Shown: piece by piece, positions 19,802 through 29,210 of the stretch
How the letters are laid out: each line of letters opens with the position of its first letter
How positions within the stretch are numbered: the first letter of the stretch is position 1
Assembly (NCBI RefSeq): GCF_035621475.1
Contig: NZ_CP141799.1
Coordinates: 4,452,501-4,516,500 of the forward strand
DNA length: 64,000 bases
Source: Pseudomonas paeninsulae
GTDB taxonomy: Bacteria > Pseudomonadota > Gammaproteobacteria > Pseudomonadales > Pseudomonadaceae
Direction: 5' to 3'
Notes under the pieces: model-generated
The model's database searches: none
Told to the model about the DNA's origin: nothing
Seen by the model: only the letters and a program-made list of their open reading frames with translations
Position numbers and translations under genes: made by a program

Positions 19802-22597
19802 GTGCGCGGGCTCAGGATTGCCACAGGACTACTCGTCGGTTTGCTTATGGCCTGTCTGTTGCCGTCAGCCATGGCCGAGAACGTACCCGGCGCAGCTGGC
19901 GGTCAGTCCGATAACTGGTCATATCTGCTCGACCCGAGTGCCGCGCTGACCCTGGAGGATGTGCGAGCACGCCGCCAGCAGTTCCAGCCCCTGAGCAAAC
20001 AGGCCTTCACCTTCCCCCTCAGCGAGCAGGCCGTTTGGCTGCATGTCGAGCTGCCGCGCAACCAGCAGCCGAGCTGGCTGTGGATCTTCGCCCCGCGCGT
20101 GCAGTACCTCGACTACCACCTGTTGCACGATGGCACGCTCGAGCGCGAGATCCTGACCGGCGAATCCAGGTCGATGAGTTCGCGACCGCTCGACTCCCGC
20201 GCCTACCTGATGGCGCTGCCGAACGATGGCCAGCCGCGCGAAGCCTATGTGCGCATGACCTCGAACCACCCGCTGATGGCCTGGTTCAAGGTCATCGACG
20301 AAGCCGGACTGGTGGCGCAGGAAAAACCCGCCTATGTGTTTGGTGCCCTGCTCGGCGGCCTGCTGCTGATCACCCTGTACAACCTCATCCGTTTTTTCTA
20401 CAGCCGCGCCACCAGCAGTCTGTGGCTGAGCGCCCTGCATATCAGCCTGGCGGTCTGTGCGGCGGCCAATCTCGGCCTCTTCGCCGTCTGGGTGCCCAGC
20501 CAAAGCTACAACCAATCGCTGGTCGCCGACGTGTCGGCGCTGTTGGCCGCCTTCTGCCTGCAGGCCTTCTGCCTCGCTTTCATGCAGCACACCCCGGCCC
20601 AACCGGGCCGACTCAAACACCTGCTGCAAGGCAACGCCGTGCTGATCCTCGCCGTCGCGCTGGTGATCGCTAGCACCGGCCTGCTCTGGTACAGCACGCT
20701 GATCTACCTGCTGGTGCTGCTCAGTGCCTTGAGCGTCCTGCTGGTGGCCAGCCGCCTCTGGTACGGCGGTTATCAGCCAGCGCGCTTCATCGTCGTCGGC
20801 ATGCTGGTATTCACCCTCGGTTTCAGCGCCTGCATCCCGGTGCTGCTCGGTCTCGATCAGCTCAACCCCGGCTGGCTGGTGATCACCGCCTTCGGCATCG
20901 CCATGCTCGGCGGCATCTTCCTCAGTGTCTCGCCCGCCGAACGACAACGCCAGATCCAGCGCACCAAGTTCCGCGAAAGCACCGCGCTGGCCGCCAGCGC
21001 AGCCGAGCTCAAGGCCAAGGCCGACTTCCTCGCCAAGATCAGTCACGAAATCCGTACACCGATGAATGGCGTGTTGGGCATGACCGAGTTGCTGCTCGGC
21101 ACCCCGCTGTCGGCCAAACAGCGTGATTACGTGCAGACCATTCACAGTTCGGGCAACGAACTGCTGGCGCTGATCAACGAGATTCTCGACATTTCCAAGC
21201 TCGAATCCGGGCAGATCGAGCTGGACGACGTGCAGTTCGACCTCAATGCGCTGATCGAGGACTGCCTGGACATCTTCCGCGCCAAGGCCGAGCAGCAGAA
21301 GGTCGAACTGATCAGCTTCATGCAACCGCAGGTGCCACGGGTGATCAGCGGCGACCCGACGCGTTTGCGCCAGACGGTGCTGAGCCTGCTCGACAATGCC
21401 TTCAAGCAGACCGACGAAGGCGAAATTCTCCTAGTCGTAGCCCTCGACACCGCAGGTGAGCAACCGCGCTTGCGCATCGCCGTGCAGGACAGTGGCCGCC
21501 CGCTGCAGGCCAGCGAGCGCGATGCCCTGCTCAATACCGAACTGCACAGCAAGGACTTCCTCGCGGCGACCAAGCTCGGCGGCCGCCTCGGCCTGATCAT
21601 CGCCCGCCAACTGGTGCGCCTGATGCACGGCGAGTTTGGCATCCAGAGCGGCGGCGCTCAGGGCTCGACCCTGTGGCTGACCCTGCCCCTGGATAGCCAG
21701 CGTCTCGAACAGCCCACGGCCGACCTCGATGGTCCGCTGCAAGGCGCGCGCTTGCTGGTGGTGGATGACAACGACACCTGCCGCAAAGTCCTGGTGCAGC
21801 AATGCAATGGCTGGGGCCTGCAGGTCAGTGCAGTCCCCTCGGGCAAGGCAGCCCTGGCCCTGCTGCGCACCAAGGCGCATATGCGCGAATACTTCGACGT
21901 GGTCCTGCTCGACCAGGACATGCCCGGGATGACCGGCATGCAGTTGGCGGCGAAGATCAAGGAGGACCCCAGCCTCAACCACGACATTCTGCTGATCATG
22001 CTGACCGGTATCAGCAATGCGCCGAGCAAGATCATCGCGCGTAATGCCGGGATCAAACGCATCCTCGCCAAGCCGGTGGCCGGCTACACCCTGAAAACCA
22101 CCCTGGCCGATGAACTGTCCCAGCGCGGCGGTGACAGCTCGCCGGTGTTCACCCCGACCCGGGTCAGCGCCCCGCTGAATGTGCCGAGCGATTTCCGCAT
22201 CCTGGTCGCCGAAGACAACAGCATCTCGACCAAGGTGATCCGCGGCATGCTCGGTAAGCTCAACCTGCAACCGGACACCGCCAGCAACGGCGCAGAAGCC
22301 CTCAACGCGATAAAGGCGCAGCACTATGATCTGGTGCTGATGGACTGCGAGATGCCGGTGCTCGATGGCTTCTCCGCCACCGAACAACTGCGCGCCTGGG
22401 AAACCGCCGAGCAGCGCCCGCGCACGCCGGTGGTGGCACTGACCGCGCACATCCTCAACGAACACAAGGAACGGGCACGTGAGGCCGGCATGGATGGCCA
22501 CATGGCCAAGCCGGTGGAACTCTCGCAATTGCGCGAACTGCTCGAATACTGGATCGCCCAGCGGGAGATCCGCCAGCAGCGCGAGGCCCGGCCCTGA
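19802..22597 (+). CDS. retS: hybrid sensor histidine kinase RetS
   Basis: 931-residue inner-membrane hybrid kinase. In P. aeruginosa RetS binds and inhibits GacS, lowering RsmY/RsmZ RNAs and favouring acute-infection over biofilm behaviour. Signal peptide 1-25; periplasmic 7TMR-DISMED2 sensor; seven-helix 7TM region (about 180-390). HisKA has ISHEIRTPMNG with H415, followed by an HATPase domain. Two receivers have acceptor aspartates near D704 (LLDQDMPG) and D848 (LMDCEMPV). I chose GTG 19802: AAAGGGA lies upstream and it opens directly into the signal peptide (MRGLRIATGLLVG). The longer frame from 19664 lacks support. Confidence 0.95.
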   Translation: MRGLRIATGLLVGLLMACLLPSAMAENVPGAAGGQSDNWSYLLDPSAALTLEDVRARRQQFQPLSKQAFTFPLSEQAVWLHVELPRNQQPSWLWIFAPRVQYLDYHLLHDGTLEREILTGESRSMSSRPLDSRAYLMALPNDGQPREAYVRMTSNHPLMAWFKVIDEAGLVAQEKPAYVFGALLGGLLLITLYNLIRFFYSRATSSLWLSALHISLAVCAAANLGLFAVWVPSQSYNQSLVADVSALLAAFCLQAFCLAFMQHTPAQPGRLKHLLQGNAVLILAVALVIASTGLLWYSTLIYLLVLLSALSVLLVASRLWYGGYQPARFIVVGMLVFTLGFSACIPVLLGLDQLNPGWLVITAFGIAMLGGIFLSVSPAERQRQIQRTKFRESTALAASAAELKAKADFLAKISHEIRTPMNGVLGMTELLLGTPLSAKQRDYVQTIHSSGNELLALINEILDISKLESGQIELDDVQFDLNALIEDCLDIFRAKAEQQKVELISFMQPQVPRVISGDPTRLRQTVLSLLDNAFKQTDEGEILLVVALDTAGEQPRLRIAVQDSGRPLQASERDALLNTELHSKDFLAATKLGGRLGLIIARQLVRLMHGEFGIQSGGAQGSTLWLTLPLDSQRLEQPTADLDGPLQGARLLVVDDNDTCRKVLVQQCNGWGLQVSAVPSGKAALALLRTKAHMREYFDVVLLDQDMPGMTGMQLAAKIKEDPSLNHDILLIMLTGISNAPSKIIARNAGIKRILAKPVAGYTLKTTLADELSQRGGDSSPVFTPTRVSAPLNVPSDFRILVAEDNSISTKVIRGMLGKLNLQPDTASNGAEALNAIKAQHYDLVLMDCEMPVLDGFSATEQLRAWETAEQRPRTPVVALTAHILNEHKERAREAGMDGHMAKPVELSQLRELLEYWIAQREIRQQREARP

Positions 22598-22638
22598 GTC
22601 ACCAGGCACCTGCCCCGGCGGCTCCTGACTGCGGCGTT

Positions 22639-23715
22639 TCAGGCAAAGCGCAGGGCATGGATCGGCGGCAGGTTACCGGCCAACGCCTGCCAGCTGTCGC
22701 CTTGATCGTCCGATAGCCACAGATGACCGGTAGTCGAACCCATCGCCAGGCGCTGGCCGCTCTCGTCCACCTCCAGGGCATGGCGGTAGACCAGATCGAA
22801 GCAGTCGGTTTGCGGCAGGCCGCGACTCAAGCGGGCAAAACTGCGCCCGCCATCGCGGGTGCGGGTCACCAGCAGACGCTGGCCCACCGGCACCCGGCAT
22901 TCATCCTTTACCGCCGGCACGAACCAGGCCGTTTCCGGCTCGCGGGGGTGCACCGCCAACGCGAAGCCGAAGCTCGAGGGCTCGACGTCGAGCAGCTCCT
23001 GCCAGTGCGCGGCATCGTCACGGGACAGGAAGATGCCGTTATGGTGCTGCACCCACAGGGTCTCGGGCGTGGCCGGACACGCCAGCATGCGGTGCGGGTC
23101 CTGGATCTCCGGGGTCTGCGCCAGTTCCGCCGGCATATAGGCGGCGCGCATGCCCTGGGTGCGGCAGGCCCAGTTGACGCCGTCGTCGTCGCTGCACCAG
23201 ACCCCGCCACAGGACACGGCGACGCGCAGCCGCGCACTGTCGCGCGGGTCGACGCAAATCGAGTGGATACCCGGCTGATCGTAACCGCCACCGAACCACT
23301 TGGCCCGCTCCGGCCGCTGCCACAGCGATTCGTTCAACTGCCAGGAATCGCCGTGATCCGCCGAGTGGAACAAGGCGCCCGGCAGGGTGCCGGCCCACAG
23401 GCTGCCGGGTCGCTCGGCGCCGCCAGCTTCCAGCGACCAGATCATCGTCACCGATGGCCCTTCACCCTCCTCAGAGGCGGCGAAGGCCGGTGCGGCGATC
23501 TCCTGCCAGTGCTGGCCGGTATCCGTCGAGCGCCATAGTTTCGGGCCGAAATGCCCCAGGTTCAGGGCCGCATACAGATAACCGTCACGGCGATCGACCA
23601 GGACCATGCTGACCGGCTCGCCGAGAAAGTCCGTGCGCGCCAGGCGCCAGCCCTCGCCAGCGCGGGCGAAGGTCAGCAGGCCCTTGCGCGTAGCCACATA
23701 AAGCACATCCGCCAT
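22639..23715 (-). CDS. BNR/sialidase-like beta-propeller protein of unknown function
   Basis: 358-residue protein built of repeated strands with Asp-box-like motifs (STDTGQHWQE, SADHGDSWQL, SRDDAAHWQE, TRDGGRSFARL, SDDQGDSWQAL). This is the pattern of BNR repeats in sialidases and YCF48-type propellers. There is no signal peptide, so it is probably cytoplasmic. Asp boxes alone do not show glycosidase activity, so I do not assign one. It starts 12 bases after the stop of the ThiS/MoaD-like gene behind GGGAGA, so the two form an operon. It converges with retS. Confidence 0.8.
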   Translation of the reverse strand: MADVLYVATRKGLLTFARAGEGWRLARTDFLGEPVSMVLVDRRDGYLYAALNLGHFGPKLWRSTDTGQHWQEIAAPAFAASEEGEGPSVTMIWSLEAGGAERPGSLWAGTLPGALFHSADHGDSWQLNESLWQRPERAKWFGGGYDQPGIHSICVDPRDSARLRVAVSCGGVWCSDDDGVNWACRTQGMRAAYMPAELAQTPEIQDPHRMLACPATPETLWVQHHNGIFLSRDDAAHWQELLDVEPSSFGFALAVHPREPETAWFVPAVKDECRVPVGQRLLVTRTRDGGRSFARLSRGLPQTDCFDLVYRHALEVDESGQRLAMGSTTGHLWLSDDQGDSWQALAGNLPPIHALRFA

Positions 23716-23727
23716 ATCGATCTCCCG

Positions 23728-23997
23728 CTAGCCGCCAGAAAGTGCCTGCACCACATAGACTTCGCTGTCGACGCCGACCCTGTCGCTCAGGTGCCGGCGG
23801 TCGTCAATCCGCTCGGCATCGACGAAAATCATCACATGCCGACGCACCTGCCCCTGGTCGTCCAGCAGGTAACTGCGCAGCCGCGGGTTGACGGCGAACA
23901 CCTCGGCCAGCACGGCAGCGACTGTGTCGCCGATCACCGCGCACGGCGCCACATCGAGGTGACGCTGCAGGTTGGGGGTGAAGCTGATACGTGCCAT
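23728..23997 (-). CDS. MoaD/ThiS-family ubiquitin-like protein
   Basis: 89-residue beta-grasp protein ending in ...LSGG. A C-terminal Gly-Gly is the hallmark of sulfur carriers (MoaD, ThiS) that are adenylated and thiocarboxylated by E1-like enzymes. It begins MARISFTPNLQRH at ATG 23997. No MoeB, ThiF, MoaE or ThiG gene is next to it; its only partner is the BNR-repeat gene 12 bases downstream. It is probably not the housekeeping MoaD or ThiS; its acceptor is unknown. Confidence 0.85.
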   Translation of the reverse strand: MARISFTPNLQRHLDVAPCAVIGDTVAAVLAEVFAVNPRLRSYLLDDQGQVRRHVMIFVDAERIDDRRHLSDRVGVDSEVYVVQALSGG

Positions 23998-24212
23998 CCG
24001 CCGCTCCCGGCAAGCAGCCGTTGCCAACAGTGGTTCACCCAACAGGTATAGCCGACGCCGTTCCCCGGCTCCGCTTCGGCTGCCGAACGGCTGCCTGCTC
24101 TGCGCGCAATTGCCGCAGCGGGCACTGGAGATCGGGACGACAATCCCGGATCATGCAGGCGGCGCCGATGGTGCCGGCCACGCCCCCTTTACTCAAGAGA
24201 CGAGCCCAACCC

Positions 24213-24809
24213 ATGGCGTCCGAGTTGTTCAGTCTGTATCTGAAGTTGCTGGTGCTCTACAGCCCATTCTTCGTGTTGTCCTGCTTTATCGGCCTGAGCC
24301 GTGGCTATACGGTCAAGGAGCGCAAGCGCCTGGCCTGGAAAGTCGCGCTCGGCGTACTGATTTCCAGCCTGCTGCTGTACCTGTTCGGCAGGCACATCTT
24401 CACCCTGTTCGGCATCACCATCGACGCCTTCCGCATCGGCGCCGGCAGCGTGTTGTTTATCTCGGCACTGGGCATGGCGCAGGGCAAGTCGGCGGTGCAA
24501 AGTGACAACGTGCAGCAGGACGTGACCATAGTGCCACTGACCATCCCGCTCACCGTTGGTCCCGGCACCATAGGTGCACTGCTGTTGATGGGCGCCAGCC
24601 AGCCGCATTGGGACGACAAGTTGGTGGCGGTAGTCGGCATCGCCCTGGCCAGCCTGACGGTCGGCGTGGTGCTGTACCTGTCCAACCAGTTCGAACGCCT
24701 GCTCGGCGATCAGGGCCTGCAGATCGTCAGTCGGCTGATGGGCCTGTTCGTCTGCGCCCTGGCCGCGCAAATCATCTTCACCGGGGTGAAGAACTTCCTC
24801 TCGCTCTGA
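24213..24809 (+). CDS. MarC-family (UPF0056) integral membrane protein
   Basis: 198-residue hydrophobic protein with about six membrane helices. Signatures include LSRGYTVKERKR and the Pro/Gly-rich VPLTIPLTVGPGTIG loop typical of the MarC family. Despite the name, members are not proven drug-resistance factors, and transport substrates are unknown. ATG 24213 (MASELFSLYL) is chosen; the frame upstream reads through low-quality sequence. It stands between the divergent ThiS-like gene and the urtA promoter region. Confidence 0.88.
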   Translation: MASELFSLYLKLLVLYSPFFVLSCFIGLSRGYTVKERKRLAWKVALGVLISSLLLYLFGRHIFTLFGITIDAFRIGAGSVLFISALGMAQGKSAVQSDNVQQDVTIVPLTIPLTVGPGTIGALLLMGASQPHWDDKLVAVVGIALASLTVGVVLYLSNQFERLLGDQGLQIVSRLMGLFVCALAAQIIFTGVKNFLSL

Positions 24810-24852
24810 ATCGGTGCAGGGTCGCCTGGGCGTTCGCTCCAGGCCCTGCGCG

Positions 24853-24869
24853 CGCACCATACTGGCGCA
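24853..24869 (+). promoter_or_regulatory. NtrC-type binding site upstream of urtA
   Basis: CGCACCATACTGGCGCA is a near-perfect dyad close to the NtrC consensus TGCACCANNNTGGTGCA. It lies about 80 bases upstream of the sigma-54 element, a normal enhancer distance. This points to control by nitrogen limitation. Confidence 0.75.
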
Positions 24870-24933
24870 GCCTTGACCCCCTGAAAAATCTTTAACCCCG
24901 CTCGACCCCTTATGGCACAAGGCTTTGCGAGCA

Positions 24934-24949
24934 TTGGCACGGATGCTGC
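24934..24949 (+). promoter_or_regulatory. sigma-54 promoter of urtA
   Basis: TTGGCACGGATGCTGC matches the -24/-12 consensus TTGGCACGNNNNTTGC at all but one fixed position, with the correct GG-to-GC distance. It ends 57 bases before the urtA ATG. Together with the upstream NtrC-type dyad it indicates RpoN-dependent, nitrogen-responsive expression of the urea transporter. Confidence 0.82.
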
Positions 24950-25006
24950 CATTAGATTGGCGACCCTCCTGGGCCCACCCCAATCGCTGCGCATGGAGCC
25001 ATAACA

Positions 25007-26275
25007 ATGAAGCGTCGTCCTCTGCTGAAATCCACCCTAGCTGCCAGCGCCCTGCTGCTCAGCGGCTTGTTCCCGTTCACCGTGCAGGCGGCCGAGACCA
25101 TCAAGGTCGGCATCCTCCACTCGTTGTCCGGCACCATGGCTATTTCCGAGACCTCGTTGAAAGACATGGCGCTGATGACCATCGACGAGATCAACGCCAA
25201 GGGCGGCGTACTCGGCAAGCAACTCGAACCGGTGGTGGTCGACCCGGCCTCCAACTGGCCGCTGTTCGCCGAACGGGCGCGGCAACTGCTGAGCCAGGAC
25301 AAGGTTGACGTGACCTTCGGCTGCTGGACCTCGGTGTCGCGCAAATCCGTGCTGCCGGTGTACGAGGAGCTCAACGGCCTGCTGTTCTACCCGGTGCAGT
25401 ACGAAGGCGAAGAACTCTCGCCGAACGTGTTCTATACCGGTGCGGCGCCCAATCAGCAGGCCATCCCGGCGGTCGAGTACCTGATGAGCGAAGACGGCGG
25501 CGGCGCCAAGCGCTACTTCCTGCTCGGCACCGACTACGTCTACCCGCGCACCACCAACAAGATCCTGCGCGCCTTCCTGGTCAGCAAAGGCGTGGCCGAC
25601 AAGGATATCGAAGAGGTTTACACCCCGTTCGGCCATAGCGATTACCAGACCATCGTCGCCAACATCAAGAAGTTCTCCGCCGGCGGCAAGACCGCGGTGA
25701 TCTCCACCGTCAACGGTGACTCCAACGTACCCTTCTATAAGGAACTGGCTAACCAGGGCATCGAAGCCACCGACATTCCGGTGGTGGCCTTCTCGGTCGG
25801 CGAGGAAGAACTGCGCGGTATCGACACCAAACCGCTGGTTGGCCAACTGGCCGCCTGGAACTACTTCCAGTCAGTGGAAAACCCGGTCAACAGCGAATTC
25901 GTCAACAAGTGGAAGGCCTATGCCAAGGCCAAAAACCTGCCGGGCGCGGACAAGGCCGTGACCAACGACCCGATGGAAGCCACCTACGTCGGCATCCATA
26001 TGTGGGCACAAGCGGTCGAGAAAGCCGGCAGCACCGACGTCGACAAGGTGCGTGACGCCCTCGCCGGCCAGACCTTCGCCGCACCGAGCGGTTACACCCT
26101 GACCATGGACGCCAGCAACCACCACCTGCACAAGCCGGTGATGATCGGTGAAGTCCAGGAGGATGGTCAGTTCTCGGTGGTCTGGGAAACCAGCAGCCCG
26201 ATCCGCGCCCAGCCGTGGAGCCCGTACATCGAAGGCAACGACAAGAAGCCGGATTACGCGGTGAAGTCGAACTAA
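25007..26275 (+). CDS. urtA: urea ABC transporter substrate-binding protein
   Basis: 422-residue periplasmic binding protein of the branched-chain amino acid/amide family, delivering urea to UrtBC. Signal peptide 1-28 (cut after TVQA). The mature part starts AETIKVGILHSLSGTMA, with FGCWTSVSRK and GTDYVYPRTTN typical of UrtA and AmiC relatives. ATG 25007. First gene of urtABCDE, preceded by sigma-54 and NtrC-type sites. Confidence 0.97.
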   Translation: MKRRPLLKSTLAASALLLSGLFPFTVQAAETIKVGILHSLSGTMAISETSLKDMALMTIDEINAKGGVLGKQLEPVVVDPASNWPLFAERARQLLSQDKVDVTFGCWTSVSRKSVLPVYEELNGLLFYPVQYEGEELSPNVFYTGAAPNQQAIPAVEYLMSEDGGGAKRYFLLGTDYVYPRTTNKILRAFLVSKGVADKDIEEVYTPFGHSDYQTIVANIKKFSAGGKTAVISTVNGDSNVPFYKELANQGIEATDIPVVAFSVGEEELRGIDTKPLVGQLAAWNYFQSVENPVNSEFVNKWKAYAKAKNLPGADKAVTNDPMEATYVGIHMWAQAVEKAGSTDVDKVRDALAGQTFAAPSGYTLTMDASNHHLHKPVMIGEVQEDGQFSVVWETSSPIRAQPWSPYIEGNDKKPDYAVKSN

Positions 26276-26398
26276 GCGATGTCGTAGTCCGCATGCAATT
26301 CGGCAGAAGCTAGCCCCGGATTGCCTCCGGGCTACGCTGAGCGCCCCCTTTGCCGCTTCGGCGCGGGGGCTTGCGCTGTAATCCCAAGGTTTCTTGAT

Positions 26399-27970
26399 AT
26401 GCCCACTGCCTTGTCCCGCTTTTTCCTATTTATGACCGTGTTGCTGCCGCTCACCGGCCATGCCGGCGACGCCAATGACTTCGTCGCGGCCAGCCCGTCC
26501 AAGCAGGCAAAACTGCTGGAAAGCTGGTCAGCCGCCCCCGACACCACGCGCCTGCCGCTGCTCGAAGCCCTGCAACAAGGCGGCCTGGCCGCCGACAGCA
26601 GGAAAAATGCGTTTATCCACGTGAATGGCGTTTATCAATCCGCCGAAGCTGAGGTTGCGCCCACTGAGGCGCCGCGCAAACTGCGCCTGAACAACCGCCT
26701 GCGCGGCTTGATCGGTACCGCCATGGCCAGCCATCAACTGCTCGCCGAAGATCCGGCGCTGCGCCTGGCCGCCGCAAGGGAACTGCAGAAGCGTGCCAAA
26801 CCGGCGCAACTCGCCCTGCTCAATGCCCGCGCCGCCAGCGAAACCGACGCCCAGGTGCGCACGGCCCTGACGCTGGCCCTGGCCAACCTGCAACTGGTCG
26901 ACCGCGACCCGGCGATCCGCCTGGCTGCCGTGCGCCTGCTTGGTGAAACCGGTGATCCGCTGGCGCGTACCCGCCTGGAAACCCTGCTCGATCCTGCAGT
27001 GGAGGACGATGCCGGCGTGCGTACCGCCGCGCAAACCAGCCTGGCCCAGGTCAAGCGCAAGCTGCTGATCGGCGAGTTGCTCGGCCAGGCCTTCAGCGGT
27101 CTGTCGCTCGGTTCGATCCTGCTGCTCGCGGCCCTCGGCCTGGCCATCACCTTCGGCCTGCTCGGGGTGATCAACATGGCCCACGGCGAGATGCTGATGC
27201 TCGGTGCCTACTCCACCTACATGGTGCAGGTGCTGTTCCAACGCTTCGCCCCGGAAGCCATTGCCCTTTACCCATTGGTGGCGCTGCCGGTGGCCTTCTT
27301 CGTCACCGCCACCATCGGCATGGCCCTGGAGCGCACGGTGATTCGCCACCTCTACGGTCGGCCACTGGAAACCCTGCTCGCCACCTGGGGCATCAGCCTG
27401 ATCCTGATCCAACTGGTCCGGGTGCTGTTCGGCGCGCAGAACGTCGAAGTGGCCAATCCCTACTGGCTGTCCGGCGGCATCCAGGTCCTGCCGAACCTGG
27501 TGCTGCCGTACAACCGCATCGTCATCATCGGCTTCGCCCTGTGTGTGGTGGTGCTGACCTGGCTGCTGCTGAACAAGACCCGCCTCGGCCTCAACGTCCG
27601 CGCCGTGACGCAGAACCGCAACATGGCCGCCTGCTGCGGCGTACCGACTGGGCGGGTGGACATGCTCGCCTTCGGCCTTGGCTCCGGCATCGCCGGCCTC
27701 GGCGGCGTGGCCCTGAGCCAGATCGGCAACGTCGGCCCGGACCTGGGCCAGAGCTACATCATCGACTCCTTCCTGGTGGTGGTGCTTGGCGGCGTCGGCC
27801 AACTGGCCGGCAGCGTGATGGCCGCCTTTGGCTTAGGCATCGCCAACAAGATTCTCGAACCGCAGATCGGTGCCGTACTGGGCAAGATCCTCATCCTCGG
27901 GCTGATCATTCTGTTTATCCAGAAACGCCCGCAGGGACTGTTCGCACTGAAAGGAAGGGTGATCGATTGA
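26399..27970 (+). CDS. urtB: urea ABC transporter permease UrtB
   Basis: 523-residue LivH-type permease with a family-specific N-terminal extension: signal peptide 1-22 and a helical, HEAT-like periplasmic part (about 60-220). The membrane domain starts near residue 230 (SLGSILLLAALGLAITFGLL). ATG 26399 opens the signal peptide (MPTALSRFFLFM). The protein ends ...KGRVID. A 65-base palindrome and a degenerate copy of its last ten codons separate it from urtC. Confidence 0.96.
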   Translation: MPTALSRFFLFMTVLLPLTGHAGDANDFVAASPSKQAKLLESWSAAPDTTRLPLLEALQQGGLAADSRKNAFIHVNGVYQSAEAEVAPTEAPRKLRLNNRLRGLIGTAMASHQLLAEDPALRLAAARELQKRAKPAQLALLNARAASETDAQVRTALTLALANLQLVDRDPAIRLAAVRLLGETGDPLARTRLETLLDPAVEDDAGVRTAAQTSLAQVKRKLLIGELLGQAFSGLSLGSILLLAALGLAITFGLLGVINMAHGEMLMLGAYSTYMVQVLFQRFAPEAIALYPLVALPVAFFVTATIGMALERTVIRHLYGRPLETLLATWGISLILIQLVRVLFGAQNVEVANPYWLSGGIQVLPNLVLPYNRIVIIGFALCVVVLTWLLLNKTRLGLNVRAVTQNRNMAACCGVPTGRVDMLAFGLGSGIAGLGGVALSQIGNVGPDLGQSYIIDSFLVVVLGGVGQLAGSVMAAFGLGIANKILEPQIGAVLGKILILGLIILFIQKRPQGLFALKGRVID

Positions 27971-27993
27971 GTCAGATTAGCTGCAATGAGCCC

Positions 27994-28058
27994 GTAGGAG
28001 CTGGCCATGCCTGCGACCGCGTCGCCGCCATTGTTCGCGCGCATGGCGCGCTCCTACA
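27994..28058. repeat. REP-like palindrome inserted between urtB and urtC
   Basis: GTAGGAGCTGGCCATGCC at the left faces GCATGGCGCGCTCCTAC at the right, an imperfect inverted repeat of the GTAGGAGC-type REP family common in Pseudomonas. It sits 24 bases after the urtB stop. Confidence 0.75.
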
Positions 28059-28118
28059 GGCTGACGAGCTCACTCCAAGCCAAAAATCATTTGCCGCGAC
28101 AGGACAGGTGATCGACTG

Positions 28119-29210
28119 ATGACTATGCCAATTAACCAAACGCTATTGGCCCGCGCCGGTGCCAGGCTCGGGCCGCAACTGTCGCTCGCCATCGGCCTGC
28201 TGGTGCTGGCCGGGCTGATCGCCCTGCCGCTGCTGCACCTGCTGCCGGCGGATAACGCCCTGCACGTATCGGCCTACAGCCTGACCCTGGTCGGCAAGAT
28301 CCTCTGCTACGCCATAGTCGCGTTGGCCCTGGACCTGGTCTGGGGTTACGCCGGCCTGTTGTCGCTCGGCCATGGCCTGTTCTTCGCCCTGGGCGGTTAC
28401 GCCATGGGCATGTACCTGTCGCGCGAAGCCGCAGGTACCGGCCTGCCGGCGTTCATGAGCTTTCTCGCCTGGACCGAGCTGCCCTGGTACTGGTACGGCA
28501 CCTCGAATTTCCTCTGGGCGCTGTGTCTGGTGGTCCTGGCCCCCGGCTTGTTGGCCCTGGTGTTCGGCTTCTTCGCCTTCCGCTCGCGGATCAAGGGCGT
28601 GTACTTCTCGATCATGACCCAGGCGCTGACCTTCGCCGGCATGTTGCTGTTCTTTCGCAACGAAACCGGTTTCGGCGGCAACAACGGCTTTACCAACTTC
28701 AAGACCATCCTCGGTTTCGACATCACCGCGACCCACACCCGCGCCGTGCTGTTTCTCGCCACCGTGACCCTGCTGGTGGCCAGCCTGTACCTCGGTTGGC
28801 GGCTGGCACGCAGCAAGTTCGGCCGGGTGCTGACGGCGCTACGCGATGCCGAGAACCGCCTGATGTTCTGCGGCTACGACCCGCGCGGCTACAAGCTGTT
28901 CATCTGGGTCCTCAGCGCGGTGCTCTGTGGCCTGGCCGGCGCGCTCTATGTGCCGCAGGTGGGCATCATCAACCCCAGCGAAATGTCGCCGACCAACTCC
29001 ATCGAGGCCGCCGTCTGGGTCGCCCTGGGTGGGCGCGGCACGCTGATCGGCCCGCTGCTCGGCGCAGGCCTGGTCAACGGCATGAAGAGCTGGTTCACCG
29101 TGGCCTTCCCGGAATACTGGCTGTTCGCCTTGGGCCTGCTGTTTATCGTCGTCACCCTGTTCCTGCCCAAGGGCGTGATCGGCCTGCTACGCAAGAGAGG
29201 CGAACAATGA
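28119..29210 (+). CDS. urtC: urea ABC transporter permease UrtC
   Basis: 363-residue LivM-type permease with about ten membrane helices, pairing with UrtB. Conserved segments include DLVWGYAGLLSLGHG and the EAA-like cytoplasmic loop. The ATG at 28119 overlaps a TGA that closes a relic copy of the urtB tail. The stop overlaps the urtD ATG, so urtC and urtD are coupled. Confidence 0.96.
   Translation: MTMPINQTLLARAGARLGPQLSLAIGLLVLAGLIALPLLHLLPADNALHVSAYSLTLVGKILCYAIVALALDLVWGYAGLLSLGHGLFFALGGYAMGMYLSREAAGTGLPAFMSFLAWTELPWYWYGTSNFLWALCLVVLAPGLLALVFGFFAFRSRIKGVYFSIMTQALTFAGMLLFFRNETGFGGNNGFTNFKTILGFDITATHTRAVLFLATVTLLVASLYLGWRLARSKFGRVLTALRDAENRLMFCGYDPRGYKLFIWVLSAVLCGLAGALYVPQVGIINPSEMSPTNSIEAAVWVALGGRGTLIGPLLGAGLVNGMKSWFTVAFPEYWLFALGLLFIVVTLFLPKGVIGLLRKRGEQ

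Noticed and set aside
24912..24927. Second sigma-54-like sequence TGGCACAAGGCTTTGC
   Set aside because: The GG-to-GC distance is one base too long; the element at 24934 has correct spacing and a better match.
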